A DNA stretch of 64,000 nt from Porites lobata. Lineage: Eukaryota; Cnidaria; Anthozoa; Scleractinia; Poritidae. The stretch's first letter is position 1; every line of letters begins with the position of its first letter. The stretch is from positions 217,501 through 281,500 of the forward strand of contig CALNXK010000311.1 in the NCBI GenBank assembly GCA_942486035.1, read 5' to 3'. The notes beneath the pieces are model-generated. The model saw only the letters and a list, made by a program, of their open reading frames with translations, did not search any database and was not told the origin of the DNA. The translations under genes and the position numbers were made by a program. Below, one piece after another: positions 47,420 to 59,700 of this stretch.

Positions 47420-47841
47420 CAGTGAAACCTTTATTAAGCGGACACCTTCGGGACCTTCCCAAGTGTCCGCTCAGCTTAATAGAGGTTGTAAAAATCGCGC
47501 AATTAATGTTTGTTAACGATCAACTTTCAACGGTTACTCTGTACTGTGATAAAGTTGCATGTTGTTAAAGAAGCTATCCAGAGTTGAAGTTCATTACTTT
47601 TCATTACCAACTTTAATTTGTTTGTTAATGGAAAAACATTAACTGACTTCAATACGTATTCCGAGGACGCAATCCAATACTGCTATTGTCAATTCAGTCC
47701 GCGTCCGCTTAATAGAGGTGTCCGCTGAATAGGGGTTCGTTACAAAGGGAAATATAGGACGTTAATTTCGGGACCCGGCTTAGTGTCCACTTAATAGAGG
47801 GTGCCGCTTAATTGGCGGTCCGCTTTATAGAGGTTTCACTA
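47420..47841. mobile_element. Short pogo/Tigger-type element
   Basis: Starts CAGTGAAACCTTTATTAAGC and ends TTATAGAGGTTTCACTA, with TA at 47418-47419 and 47842-47843. Several internal copies of GTCCGCTTAATAGAGG mark the subterminal repeats of this widespread family. No coding capacity. It sits just downstream of the LINE at 44450-47215. Confidence 0.75.
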
Positions 47842-48239
47842 TAGTGTCAGGTCTCTTGGCTATTGGCCGAGCGCAATCGCTTCAACACTATGACTGACAA
47901 CAACAAACATGGCGGGCTCACAGCAAATGGGGGATTGTGCCAATGTTCATGCTGCTGTCATTCCTCTCCAACTCTGGAAATATTCCTAACACATAGCTGT
48001 TCCTTGTATTTAAATGGGGAGAAGACATAAAAATTGCTAATTTGTGTCCAAAATCGAATTGCTGACAAGCTTTATAATATTTTTTATTCTGTCCAGAAAT
48101 CTTAGGCAAATGGTAAACGACCCGTACCGTTTTTACCGAACGAAAACTCCTAACCAAAATTTCTGGAATGTTTTTTTAAATTGGAAAGCGAGAAGACCCT
48201 GGGGACGAGGTTGATAATAGGTTGACATAGCCCCTTTAA

Positions 48240-49652
48240 CAGTCCAGAATATCCCTAAATTTTAGGACAGGGCCAACTGGTCATGCGACACTTTTCAACC
48301 AATGAGAAGGCGCGCTTGTGTTTATCAACAAACAGATCAAAACATCGCCCCAGTGATCAAAAATTTTCAAAACAACGGACGGAGTCAAAAATTCATCGGA
48401 GGCTCTCAGGCATTTTTTAAGACTTTTCATGAGGCATAATTTTTTAAGTGGACGCGTATCGGAAGGCATATTGGAAGTGTCCGTGAAATATTCAGGCTTA
48501 TTTCTTCTTTTAAACAACCCTATGTATGGGCGAGATTTTGGTCGGTTTTCAAGGTAGGTGAACAAGTATCTATTATTTTTTCGATTCACAGATTTTTTTT
48601 TTACGAAGTTCTAGATATTTGTCCTTGATTGTCATATCGATTAACTTTTATCATGTTGAATGTGGGGATGGTAGACAACCTAGAAAGACCAGTTTTGAAT
48701 TCCGAGGTCCAAATCACGTACGTTTTCCATTCCCGGGTTTCTCACAGAGCCGTGTTATTACTTTTTTTCGCATTAGTACGAGCCTTTGCCTTTTTTCTTT
48801 TCAGGGCCAAAACAACTTTATTAGTCTTATGGATATTCACGTCCAACATCTCGCCTCACTTTGCCGAAATTGAAGATCATAAGCGCAAGGTAGATACTAA
48901 CGGCTTTGTTTCTGAAATTCACCAAATCTGGAAAGATTTAATGTTGCTGGATTCTCCAAATGTTCATCCACCGTTAAAAAACAGTCAAAGAAAGAAGGCA
49001 AATTTCAAGTGTAAATGATGTATTTCGCTAGTCATTGAACATGCACTGAATCTGGGATCAAATTAAAACATTGCAGGTACTACAGCAAGCAAGGAAAGCA
49101 CCAGATGCTTGAAGTCAACACGAAACAACACCAAAAAACAAACAAGAAATATTAATAAATTTGAACTACTTTTTACTCTTGTTATGACGACTGGTTCTTT
49201 GATTCTTGTCCTGTAGAAGCTAATAGGTAGTACCGATCCTGTTTTGTATGATCTCAACAAATTTTCACACTCTCTATAAGGCTATTTTTACACGGGACCA
49301 TTTTGTTTCTATCAAAAATCTTGCAAGCCATGCCAGTGAAGCCACGACCACTGCGATCGGTCCGGAAACAGTTCGAACACCCCAATGATTCCTTGCAATG
49401 AATAATGCTCTGATTCTCTTACATGAAATGTTTTCTTTGAAATATTAAATGTGAAACCTAGACGAGTACGGTAAGGTACGGTACGGTACGGTAATTCTGT
49501 CCGTCGACTCCGTCCGTTGTTTTGAAACGTTTTGAGCACTGGGGCGATGTTTTGATTTGTTTGTTGATAAACACAAGCGCGCCTTCTCATTGGTTGAAAA
49601 GTGTCGCGTGACCAGCTGGCCCTGTCCTTAAATTTAGGGATATTCCGGACTG
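48240..49652. mobile_element. 1.4-kb long-TIR DNA element
   Basis: About 150-bp inverted repeats: left CAGTCCAGAATATCCCTAAA and right its complement ending ATATTCCGGACTG, each followed inward by the ACTTTTCAACCAATGAGAAG block. TTTAA flanks both ends (48235-48239, 49653-49657), suggesting a 5-bp duplication. The interior has an ORF at 48629-49018 (129 residues, one hydrophobic stretch) that I do not recognise; likely spurious. Family unknown. Confidence 0.65.
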
Positions 49653-49781
49653 TTTAAAACAACCTTTGTCGCTGAGTCGCAGACGTTCCTCCTAGCGAAA
49701 CGTCCCCAGCGGCGAGGACTAAGAGAGAGAACCCTGGGAACGAGGTTGGAAAAGCATCATGGGCTTCATCCACTCCTCGTC

Positions 49782-49791
49782 GCCATTTTGG
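49782..49791. promoter_or_regulatory. Possible YY1-type site upstream of ATP5ME
   Basis: GCCATTTTGG is the complement of the YY1 core (AAAATGGC) and lies about 80 bp before the ATP5ME start codon. YY1 sites are known at start sites of housekeeping genes, including nuclear genes for mitochondria. Single motif; transcription start not shown. Confidence 0.35.
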
Positions 49792-49872
49792 TTGTGAGTC
49801 GGATAGGTTGCCTATCCTGACTGTTTTGGATAAAGTTCCCGGTTGTTAAATCGACTCCATTGAAAGAAAAAG

Positions 49873-52800
49873 ATGCCTTTGAAAGTAAACCCAGCAATTA
49901 AGGTACGTAGAGAGATGGAAAATTATGAGATCAGACGTTTTAGTTACAGGGAATCTTGAGGCCGCAGCACTTATGCTTGTTAAAATTTAGCTGCCAAGGG
50001 CTTTTCCGTGAGAATCATGTTTTTGCTTAAAACAATTATTTAAGCTTACATTGAATGCATTTTATGGGCTGTATATTTGATTGTTATCTTCCTATTTTCT
50101 TGTTTTTTGAGTACATAATTAGATTCGTTCAATTTCTAAGCTGATTTTAGTTAATCTTAGATATTGAACCACAGTCGAAACTACCGAGTGGGATTTTCTC
50201 CAGGGCAGACCATTCAACCCTAAACTGTACAAATCTGGCGTCTTTGAAAAAAGGCTTCCAAAACCCCGGAGATTTGGACCTCAAACGTGGAGATTTCCAA
50301 AATATGCTTCATATAAGGAAGTGTGTAGGTACCCGGCAATATTTTGAAAACCGTACCCGTGAGTCAAGATTCTAAAGAATATGCTTAATGCAACCTCGGA
50401 CATTTTGTCCACAATGAGACGAAACCTCTATTTAGAATCTCTTGGCAGTTCTGAACAAACACTAATATTCTGGTGAGGTTTCATTGATAATTTCTGTGGA
50501 TATTCATCAGGAGTTGACTCAGTGTGTCATAACTTCAAAGTTTTCTAAGTGTCGAAAACATCGACATTTCACCATATGCCCAAGCTCGACAGTCACTTCT
50601 ACTTTTAACCTAAAGCAATATATACAATTGCTTGAGATCGCTAGACAAATATCTTGTGTTCTTAGAGGAATTGAACAAGCTATTTCATGAAAATTGGTCA
50701 AAATTTCTGACTGCCGGGTATCTAGTTTTTTGAAAACATTTCCCGCCTGCCAGGTATTTAGACACGGCGAACCAAAAAGGCAGAATATTTTGGTCATGAT
50801 GATGATGATGATGAACTTTATTTAAGTGTCTGGTCTTCCAGCTGGCCTACTAATACCACTAAACTAACTATGTAATATAAGAAGAATATTTACAAAGAAT
50901 AAAATTCAAAATACTACCAACCTAACCACTTAATGTAAGAAGAATGTTTGCGGATAATAAAATTTACAAAAATACATGCTTCCTAAAAATATTAAAAAAT
51001 TAAATTTTTTTACAAATTTCATATTAAATAATACCAAGTAATCATGAAGTTTATAAAAAGTATTCACCATGAGATTTGGAAGCTAAATCGTGAGACCATG
51101 AGTTGACTTCCCAAACTGTGAGTCGGGCGATTCCGAACCATGAGAGTTGGAAAGTGTGCCAGGGAGATAATAACTATAACGTGTTCATGACAGCAAGGTG
51201 TCTGAATTAACAAAGGGAGTGTTTTAAAATAATGTCGGAATATGCATCCTACATTGAATCAACATTGAACTCTGTGCTGGTATCAGTTGATTTCAATTTT
51301 ATTTCAGTATTATGTATGACAGACTAGTGAACTGAATGTAACAGTTTTTTTCGTTTTACAGTTTTCAAGGTATGCTGCTTTACTGCTTGGCCTGGCCTAT
51401 GGATATAAGAGAAATGGTAAATTTCTGTTTTATTGGTTAGCTATTACAGAGTAGTTAACCTCTGCAAACACTGGGAGGAGGTTGGGTACCTGAGTATTTT
51501 TGTTTTGGGAAGTTGGCAAAACTTAATAGTGAAACAGAGAAAATAAGGTGATCTTCTAAAGGAGCCACTAGTACTCATTATACCATTTGCTGTGCTATTA
51601 TGAGAAATTCAAAGTCAAATTTTACCTGACATAAAAAACTACAGCCAAAACCAAGACATACATGTAACTTTGTCAGCCTGGTCCTTGGGATGTGTAAAAA
51701 TAAAGCGTTTGAAGTTAAAGGTCCTTATGTTAAATCAGTAACTCATAACAGTACACATTAGACTGACGGACCTGAGGCCAACAACAGCAGTGTGCTCATT
51801 TTACCCCCTCTCTCTAAGGCCACACCTGGGAAAGGAACTAACAAACCTCCTGCACAGAAAGCCTCACAGTAATGTTACTGACTGTGCTAATCCTTGCTCC
51901 AAAACAGCTCTTACGTTATGTACCAGTTATTGCTGAGCAGTACCTGGTCTTATGAAGTAATTTTTCTACTTTTGTAGAATATCTAAAACCCATAGCAGCT
52001 CAAGAGAGGGAGGTTGAGGCTGCGAGAGCCAAAGAACGAGCAGAGTTAGAGGCCATCAGAAAAGCTGAGGCTGCAAAAGGTGTGAATGATCAGAGGTTCT
52101 TACTTAAGTGCAACACGGACATAAAGTTGCTGATCCATTGTTGATTACTAGTCCCCCAAGCAAATGCTTAAGAATTCTCTCAGCTTTGCATGTCAAGGTT
52201 TCCCTGTTCTGTTGATAGCTTCTGAAAGCAACAAAATTAATGCCAAGTCTAGAAAGAGTAAGGAGAAGGAGCTCTTAGAATTTAGTCATGTAGCAATGAG
52301 AACTAACAAAACAACGGTTTATTGTATAAGCTATGCCTTTTGACTTGCTTTACAATGCATGTTTACGGGCATTTCTTGGCTTCACTTTACAAATCGGGAA
52401 CTTTAAACAATCAGATTCAAAATAAATGTAAGCAAGCTTTTTCTTAGATGAAAGTCGTAACGGTAAACATGTACCTTAGTGTGGTATGATGAGTCGGCTT
52501 TGTTGACATTATATACCTTTTGTTGTCATAATCGATGGTATGGCATAGTTGGATTGAAACGGGCGGCAAAATAAGACTTTTGGTTGGGAACAATAGGTAT
52601 AACGCATCTGATTTGCATCAAAGGTCTCTCTATTCACATCTTGTACACAACTTTGCTTTGATGTGCAATCACCAAAGTGTATTACCTTTGGTGAAGCGCA
52701 AGGATGGCCTTTATTGCCCAATCAAAACCTTGGCAAAAACATTCTTTACCACTTGCAGCCCTGTGGCAATGGCAATATTTTGTGCAGTGCACCACCTTGC

Positions 52801-52990
52801 ACAGTAGGGTCAGTTCACAACCAAAAACTGTATCAACAAACATTCTTACTACTTTCCCTTCTGTTCTTGTGCTGAAAAGGTGTTCTTTGTGAAGTAGGTG
52901 TTGTCTTCATGACCCTTTAGTCAGGTTGTTGAGTTTTTATAAGTATTAACTTGAGAAATTCTGTTTTTCTTTGCAGTACCACTGTTTTAG
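49873..52990 (+). CDS. ATP5ME: ATP synthase subunit e, mitochondrial
   Basis: Four exons (49873-49902, 51362-51416, 51978-52079, 52977-52990) splice in phase to 66 residues; animal subunit e is about 70. The N-terminus MPLKVNPAIK leads into a membrane segment, FSRYAALLLGLAYGYKRN, with the GxxxG motif (GLAYG) known in the family for ATP synthase dimer contacts. It continues with NEYLKP and a charged helix rich in Glu, Ala, Arg and Lys, ending VPLF. In the family this is a supernumerary inner-membrane subunit of the Fo sector, helping dimerise the complex and shape cristae. The last exon carries only five codons including the stop, then a 3' UTR with AATAAA near 53150. The start follows an adenine-rich context and a possible YY1 site about 80 bp upstream. 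Confidence 0.93.
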
Positions 52991-53147
52991 ATGCATTACA
53001 TGTATTGGTGAAGGTCTATTTATGATTGTCATCTCTTTCTTCCAATTAATATCTCCTCCGTGTGTAAAAACTGGATTGTCTTCCAAGTGGTGTTCCATTT
53101 ATTTGTCTGGAAGAGCAATTTTCATCATTTATCTGTACTGTACAATG

Positions 53148-53160
53148 CTTTAATAAAATT
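53148..53160 (+). terminator. ATP5ME polyadenylation signal
   Basis: TTAATAAAATTTTT lies about 160 bp after the ATP5ME stop codon in its terminal exon. The AATAAA hexamer makes this the likely poly(A) signal. Confidence 0.6.
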
Positions 53161-53274
53161 TTTACTTACTGAAGTCAGTGGTTATATCATGTGGGGACAT
53201 CCACTTTTTTTAACCAAGTGATTGACAAGTAGCCAGCCACCCTGCAAACTGTATGAATCATGGGACTGGGAATA

Positions 53275-53515
53275 GTGATTACACAGATAAAATTTCGAAA
53301 ATTTCATGTGTAAGATGTAATTTTGACATATTGGACATTTCTTTTCTCGGGCTCCCATGAGAAATTTTTTTTGGTGTTACTACAGATGATTTATTACATC
53401 TTTAGCCCTTGAAAAATGTAAGAAAGAATGCAATATGCCTTAAATTATTCTGGTACAAGATTTTTGTCCACTAAAAATAAAAAATATTACTCAATGTCTT
53501 AGTGGATTCCATCTT
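53275..53515. repeat. Dispersed repeat pair, copy 2
   Basis: Reverse-complement copy of the segment at 43935-44165, including GGTGTTACTACAGATGATTT and GGTACAAGATTTTTGTCC. It starts about 120 bp after the ATP5ME poly(A) signal. Confidence 0.7.
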
Positions 53516-55540
53516 AATACTTTTCTAGCAAAACGCTTGTCAAATATTACAAAATCAATGTTCAAGAGGGTAGAGCTTTGATTATTTGAGCCCATGATAT
53601 TGAGACACAGTGGTGGGAGTTCAAACTGGTTTCCGGACGTATTGTTATTACTCACTTTGTACGCGTTACTGATCTGAGCAGAAAACAAGGGCATACACAT
53701 TCATGTCTATCTTTCCTTCACTCATACATTACATTACTCTGTTAAAAATTTCAACAGTAGAAAATAATTATCCTTTGTTTGCTCTTCTAAAAAGAATCAT
53801 CAACTTATTAACAAAGAAAGAAAAAGGCTGATGCTTGGGACTATCCTACTGACTCCACAGCAGGGCTGTAACACGTTTCAGCAGCTCTGATAGCAGCTTG
53901 AATGTTGTATTTCATGACTGAGTTAGTCCTGACTAAAGAAGATAGTTAAGAAATACAACCTGAAATTTTAAAGTAATGCCAAGTTTATTAATTAACTGCA
54001 ATATTATTTAACAGGGTGTGAAAAACAAAAATTGTCCTTTGGACAAGTGTGATTTTAGTTTTACTGGAAAAGTAAAATCTGATATTGTCCTTGGAGATAA
54101 TTATAATCTTTTTCCATGTTCTAATTTGTTTTTTATCTTTAATCTGTCAAGGGTTCTCTCTACTATGTATACAAAGCTCCTTCACAGAACAACAATTTTT
54201 TTGTTGATAAACTTGTCCCCAAGCAAACATCATTTGTTTTGGGCAAGTGGACAGCATTTCTGTTGCGCCCTGTACTTACATGTACCTTTACTACAAAGGG
54301 AAGTTTTATTTGCATGCTTAATATAATTTTTTATTACTGTAACTATAGATTTATTTGTATTTCTTCACTCTTAAAAGGAGACACCAATGTAAGATGAACA
54401 ACTCTGTGTGCACAAAGTGTTGTACAAAGTACATGATTAACAAAGCTCTGCCCATCTGTTGTAGTAATCTGAATCATTGCTAGATGTGTTTATTACAGTA
54501 GACAACACCTCTTGCACAGCATACCTCAAAAAAGAAAAACAAATTGGAGGCAAGTTACATAAGAGTAAAAGCAGTGTAAAAGTAGTGTAAAAGCACCCTC
54601 AGGTAGATGCTCTTGGTAAGATGTCAGAACAAAAGGGGACCTTTGACTGACGTGAAATCAAAATAACAACTAGTATTCATCATTTTACAGTTCAGAATCA
54701 AATATTACTACTCTATAAAAAAGTACACAGATTGCAAACAAAATACTTGCTGTTGGTGCTTAGGCCAACCTACATACAGTATTTCCTCCTTTTTAATGGA
54801 TTGCTTTTGTTAACCAACCAAAAACACATCCTAACACAACACCCAAAATAAAAGCAGACTGCATGCAGTGTAAATCAGTCTGAGGGAGGGACTGGCACTG
54901 CCTGAACAGATGTGGAGGATATCAGTTATCCATGGTTATACGTTTGATAACCAGCTGTCTAGCCTTGGTAAAAAGTAACCTCTTGACATGAATGTAAGAA
55001 AGCTGAATACTACTTAATGTCAGAAAAAGTTAACCTTTTAAAGTGGCAACAATTCACTGGTATGCTTCTTATTGGCTCTTTATTATTGTTTTATGATGCA
55101 CCACTTGAACTTCTGATTATGCAACAGCATTAATGTAACAGCAACATGAAGTTGATCACAAGTAATCAGGATTGTAAGGACCCCATCTTGAGCATTAATT
55201 AGTGCAGGGAAATGTCATTCTTTCCAAGAGGTGTTAGTTTATTACATGACAAACCACCTTTTGTGTAAAAACTACAGGATAACAAGATATATTTGGATCA
55301 GCAAGTTACACTCACCAATGCCTTAAAATCATTGCTATTAATAGCCTGTGTACAGATGCATCCCTAGCCTCACAAAAAAATAATCGGAGAGAAAGACGTC
55401 TGTGAATCATCATCATTAATTGTGTTCTGGTATACATACTATATATTATTACTTTTTCCTCTGACAGTTGAAAAGGTGTTGACAGACCAACACAACTCTG
55501 GACTCTTGTACATGTACACAGTTATTCTCTCAGATGTTCT
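53516..55540. other. Convergent intergenic region, no gene seen
   Basis: Between the 3' ends of ATP5ME and YKT6. The longest frame (54018-54326) has cysteines and hydrophobic runs but no family signal, start context or splice sites. Confidence 0.4.
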
Positions 55541-55543
55541 CAA

Positions 55544-55584
<41 letters not shown>
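55544..55584. repeat. (ATT)n microsatellite
   Basis: About 13 ATT units, followed by looser AT-rich imperfect copies. Confidence 0.9.
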
Positions 55585-55586
<2 letters not shown>

Positions 55587-55714
55587 ATTATCATCATTAC
55601 TATTCTCAACATTACTATTATTATCAATAATTATTTTTAACAAGTATATTATGCTTTGAGGATTCCAACACGTACATGTTCTTCTGTATTTTTTAGCGCT
55701 TAAAGTCGGTCTGT

Positions 55715-55815
55715 TTCCTGTGCATCGATTTCCTGTGGTTTTTTGTTTGACAGAATTTTTATCTCGGAAGCACTGTTTACATTTCCAATCAAGCCTTTTA
55801 TGCAGGAGTTGATCT
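55715..55815. repeat. Dispersed 90-bp repeat, copy 2
   Basis: On the minus strand it reads CTTGATTGGAAATGTAAACA, GTGCTTCCGAGATAAAAATT, CTGTCAAAC and GGAAATCGATGCACAGGAAA, matching 30145-30237. The shared frame reads DWK-x3-CFRD-x-NSVK. Confidence 0.6.
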
Positions 55816-56698
55816 ATTCGATGATTTCGAGTACATGTAGGTTTCATGTAAAGAATCGTTCTACTTTTGTCTAATTCTATGAGTCATGACCAGCACATGT
55901 AGGTTGAAAAACTAACTTCCATGCAATGTTAACGCTGAAATTCAGATATTTGATCTCTGATTAAGTGCTGAGTTCTGTACGTCCTTCTCTTTTATTTATG
56001 ACAGCCATGGGCACTGAACAGATGCACCCGCAACCAGTGCAGCAAACATTGGAGGTCTAATTTCGAGAGAGCTCAAAATACAAGTAAACGTCCATGTATG
56101 TTAAAATGTGGTAAGCTGTCCACAAAGGCTGAGGTTTTCCCCAGGGAATCTTTTCTGAGGTTCATTCACCAATCACAACACCGGAAATTACTTGCGTCAT
56201 GGCATTAACATTACAACCAATAAGAGGTTTTCCCCGACATTCCAGGGAAACAGGAACATGTTTAATGACAGCGATTCATAAACGTCTCCTCGATTTTTTC
56301 CTGAGGGAAGGGGGGCGTCTGTACAGAGGCTAGACTAATAAATGTTCACATGGAAAAGTATCTGGTAGTTGCTTAGAACAATTTACATGTACAAAACAAA
56401 AACTATTCTATATCTAACTCTTTCTCCACAGTAAAATAGTTATGTTGGTAAGCTTTGTAGACCTATAACTACTGTAATTGTGATTCAATTATCCTTTGCT
56501 CAAATTTTAATTTCCTTTGTGTGGGAGTGTGGTAATGTATGATAGTTTGTTCAGGAAATCAAATTTGAACCAAGGAAAAAATTGAAACTCAACATTATCA
56601 TACTTTGCCCAGGGAAGGCTTTTGTTTAGGCCCTGTTTCATCTCAGAAAAAAAATTTCCAATGCCTGTCATTATTTGTGGGATCTATATATACGTAGC

Positions 56699-56704
56699 TT
56701 TATT
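56699..56704 (-). terminator. YKT6 polyadenylation signal
   Basis: AATAAA on the minus strand, about 75 bp past the YKT6 stop codon. Position and hexamer fit a cleavage/polyadenylation signal. Confidence 0.6.
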
Positions 56705-56776
56705 GGGTAGCTGTTAAGTAATTTTTCTTTAAATATACAAAAATAACATTAAGCCCTGTGTTGGATTGTCCATGAC

Positions 56777-59700
56777 TCATTGTATACAGCAGCATGAATT
56801 TGTTTTCCTCGCCTAATAAAGCAAAAACAAAACAAACAAACAAACATTTAATAATTACGGTGGCAACAAAACAATACAGAGTCATAATATTCATTCATTT
56901 ATTCATGCAGACTCAGTTGAGCTATGCCATATGAGCCAAACCATAATATAATAATGGTATGAAAATTGTATGAATTCAAAATTAATTGGCCATTTTACAA
57001 CTTTTAAATGCTTAATTAACCAGTAAGCTGCAAGAACAAACTGTGGGCCACATGTGGGGGATGGGGGGCAATGACACATCCCAAGCCCCCCTAGCTTTGC
57101 TGCTCCTGAATGATGGCATCTAACTCTTGATTCACATGGTACAATTTGTTTTTCAGCACTTAAAGAATAAAATTTGGAAATTTGGTTGAGATTTATTACT
57201 TTTGGCTATCTTGAAAGTTGCAAGAAAAATTAAATTAATTTGGGTTATAGCAGACAAGTAGTAAGTTCCATTAATTAAGATTCCAGGTACACCACCAAAA
57301 CTCTAAAAATTGAAAGAAGCAAACCAGTTAATAGCTATTATTTTACAAACACGGATCCTGTTGGGAGAAACTTTGTATCACTGAAAAGATGCGAATGATC
57401 ACATCAAAAGCCCAAAAAACCTCCCTGAAGCCAATCTAAAGATTTCAAAACCCCATTCCCTATTATAAAAAAAATGCATCATACAATGTGTATGTGTATT
57501 TCACAACCACAGAGTTGAGCCAAACAGTTTTCCTTCAGACCCCTTCCACCCTCCTTAATCTCACTTACTGTTTTGTAGAAAGCTTTAGATTGTAGAGTTA
57601 GACCTTCAGATTTGTCTACAAGGTCATCAAGTTTTTCTCCTCTTCCTAGTATATCTTCAATTGTGTTATGCTGCATAAAGGAAGGACAGAAAAAAAAAAT
57701 GAAAATTGCATATATCATCACTTGTTTGGTAGAACCACAACCTCCTAGTAGGCTCCTCATGGGAACTTACAGACTCTCTTAGCTCTACGTGTAGAAACAG
57801 GAATTGGAGCATTAGTTGGAATGATTTGGAATCCACCATGCAGGACCACATGGCAGGGAAGACTGTTGTGAAGAACGTTCTGGTGCAGCACACATATTGG
57901 TATTAATCATTCTGCTCTTTTGCTTGCTGCTGTCATAACCAAGTTATACCATCAGGGATATAGATTGACAATAACTGCACACTGTAAAAAGAAGCTAATG
58001 ACCATTTGATAAAAATTAAATATGTATGCCCTGTATTAATATTATTACTGTCCGTACATGTACTTTGCAATGTACTTAATGAATTAGTTTAAAATAGACC
58101 TTACCAAAATAATTTTAGTTTCATCCAGTTCTGCTTGTACTTTTGTCATAGCATCAGCATTTCTTGGATTCTAAGTAACAGATGATGCAAACTTGTTAAA
58201 ACAATCCAAACCATTACTTACAGGCTGCAATTTACTCAAAGAAAACAACTGACAGAAGGACGATAAGCACCTGATAATCTTCCAGATATTTATCACATGC
58301 TGGCCAGGATAAAGTCCTATGAAACAAGGAAAAAAATGCATTTTTCTTCCGGCAAGATGAAGGGATTTTGACAGCTACTTAACAAATTGCCTATGAACTG
58401 GGGCATCTTTTGGGTCATTCACAGATTTTCCTTGCATGCACAGCCTTCTTGTTGATATTTCTACGCAGCAGGCATTTTAGGAATGGCTGGCAATTATCTT
58501 GGCTTCTGCATTACCTGGAATCCACATACATGTGCACACAAATTTGTAATGTCAGTTCTTTCAATCATCAGGCCAGGGGGACCTGTTGTATGTGATTGGG
58601 TACTTTCTAAAACATTATGGAGTTTTGTGTACTTACTCAGGCTGTGCTGTTTTCCAGACGTTTGGTGAAAAAGACTTTGAAAAATCCTCTAGAACCTATT
58701 AGAAAATGTCACTTCAGTTTACCGTCAAACTCAGAAAATCATGAAAACATGTATTAGTTATCCTGTTGGGTCAGTCAGTTTAAGCAGATTCTTACAGTTT
58801 GGAACATTAACTTAAAATAATATTATTGGCACTTACTTTATTTAAAAGAGTGAAGACAACTCTTTGAGGATATTCAAGGTCCGATATAACAACACCTCCT
58901 AATGAATCTGACCTCACAAACACATGACAAACATATTCTGCAAAGTAAACAAATAAGAGAGATGGTGTTTTCAAACATTTTTGAATACCGGTATTTTGTT
59001 TTTAATGAATAATGGTTGCATTCATTATGTTCACTGCAGTGGGGGGGGGGGGGCAGAGGGGACAAAATTTTTTCATTTCTTCTCACATGATGCAGTATTT
59101 TTTGACATCTCTCCTCTTGACCAAGAGAAAAAAATGACAACCCCCTGGTCTTGATAGCGAAAGTAAAAAATGGTCAATATGGTAAAATAGTGTAGAGATT
59201 ACAGTTAAGAATAGAGAACTAAACACAAATGTAACCAACAAAAGGGTCACAGATGTTAGTATTTCTGGTGTAAAGTGTAAATTAATGAAGTGTTTAGAGA
59301 TTTATGTCAGCTGTGGCTCGCTGGTAAATTGCATACCAGGGCCATATGGCAGTTTAGGGTCAATAATTTGATTATTACCTTGCTCTTTTACAGAAGCCCT
59401 TTCATTTGCTCTTGTCCTCTCAACAAGGATTTGACTTGTGAATTGCATAAATTCCTTTATACTGTTGACAGTACAGTAGTAGACAGTAAACACATAAATA
59501 ATATTGAGATGTTCAAATAATATTTTAACTAGTCTTATCAATGAAATTCAGCTACTAAACATGGATGGTTTTTATTGGTTTACATGCACTTCATTTCTGT
59601 TTTGACCCAAATAACATGTTGTGCATGAAATTAAAAGAAGTCCTACAAATCCACATTCCCATTGGACAAATAATGATCTAAGCAAGTACGAAAACCAACT

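Noticed and set aside
48629..49018. 129-residue frame inside the 1.4-kb long-TIR element, considered as a small transposase or membrane protein
   Set aside because: No catalytic motif, no homologue recalled, an overlapping frame covers the same stretch, and the element looks non-autonomous.
54018..54326. 102-residue frame as a secreted cysteine-containing protein
   Set aside because: No signal peptide at its start, irregular composition and no supporting splice or poly(A) signals.
55544..55640. Isoleucine/asparagine-rich frames on both strands
   Set aside because: Produced by the ATT microsatellite.
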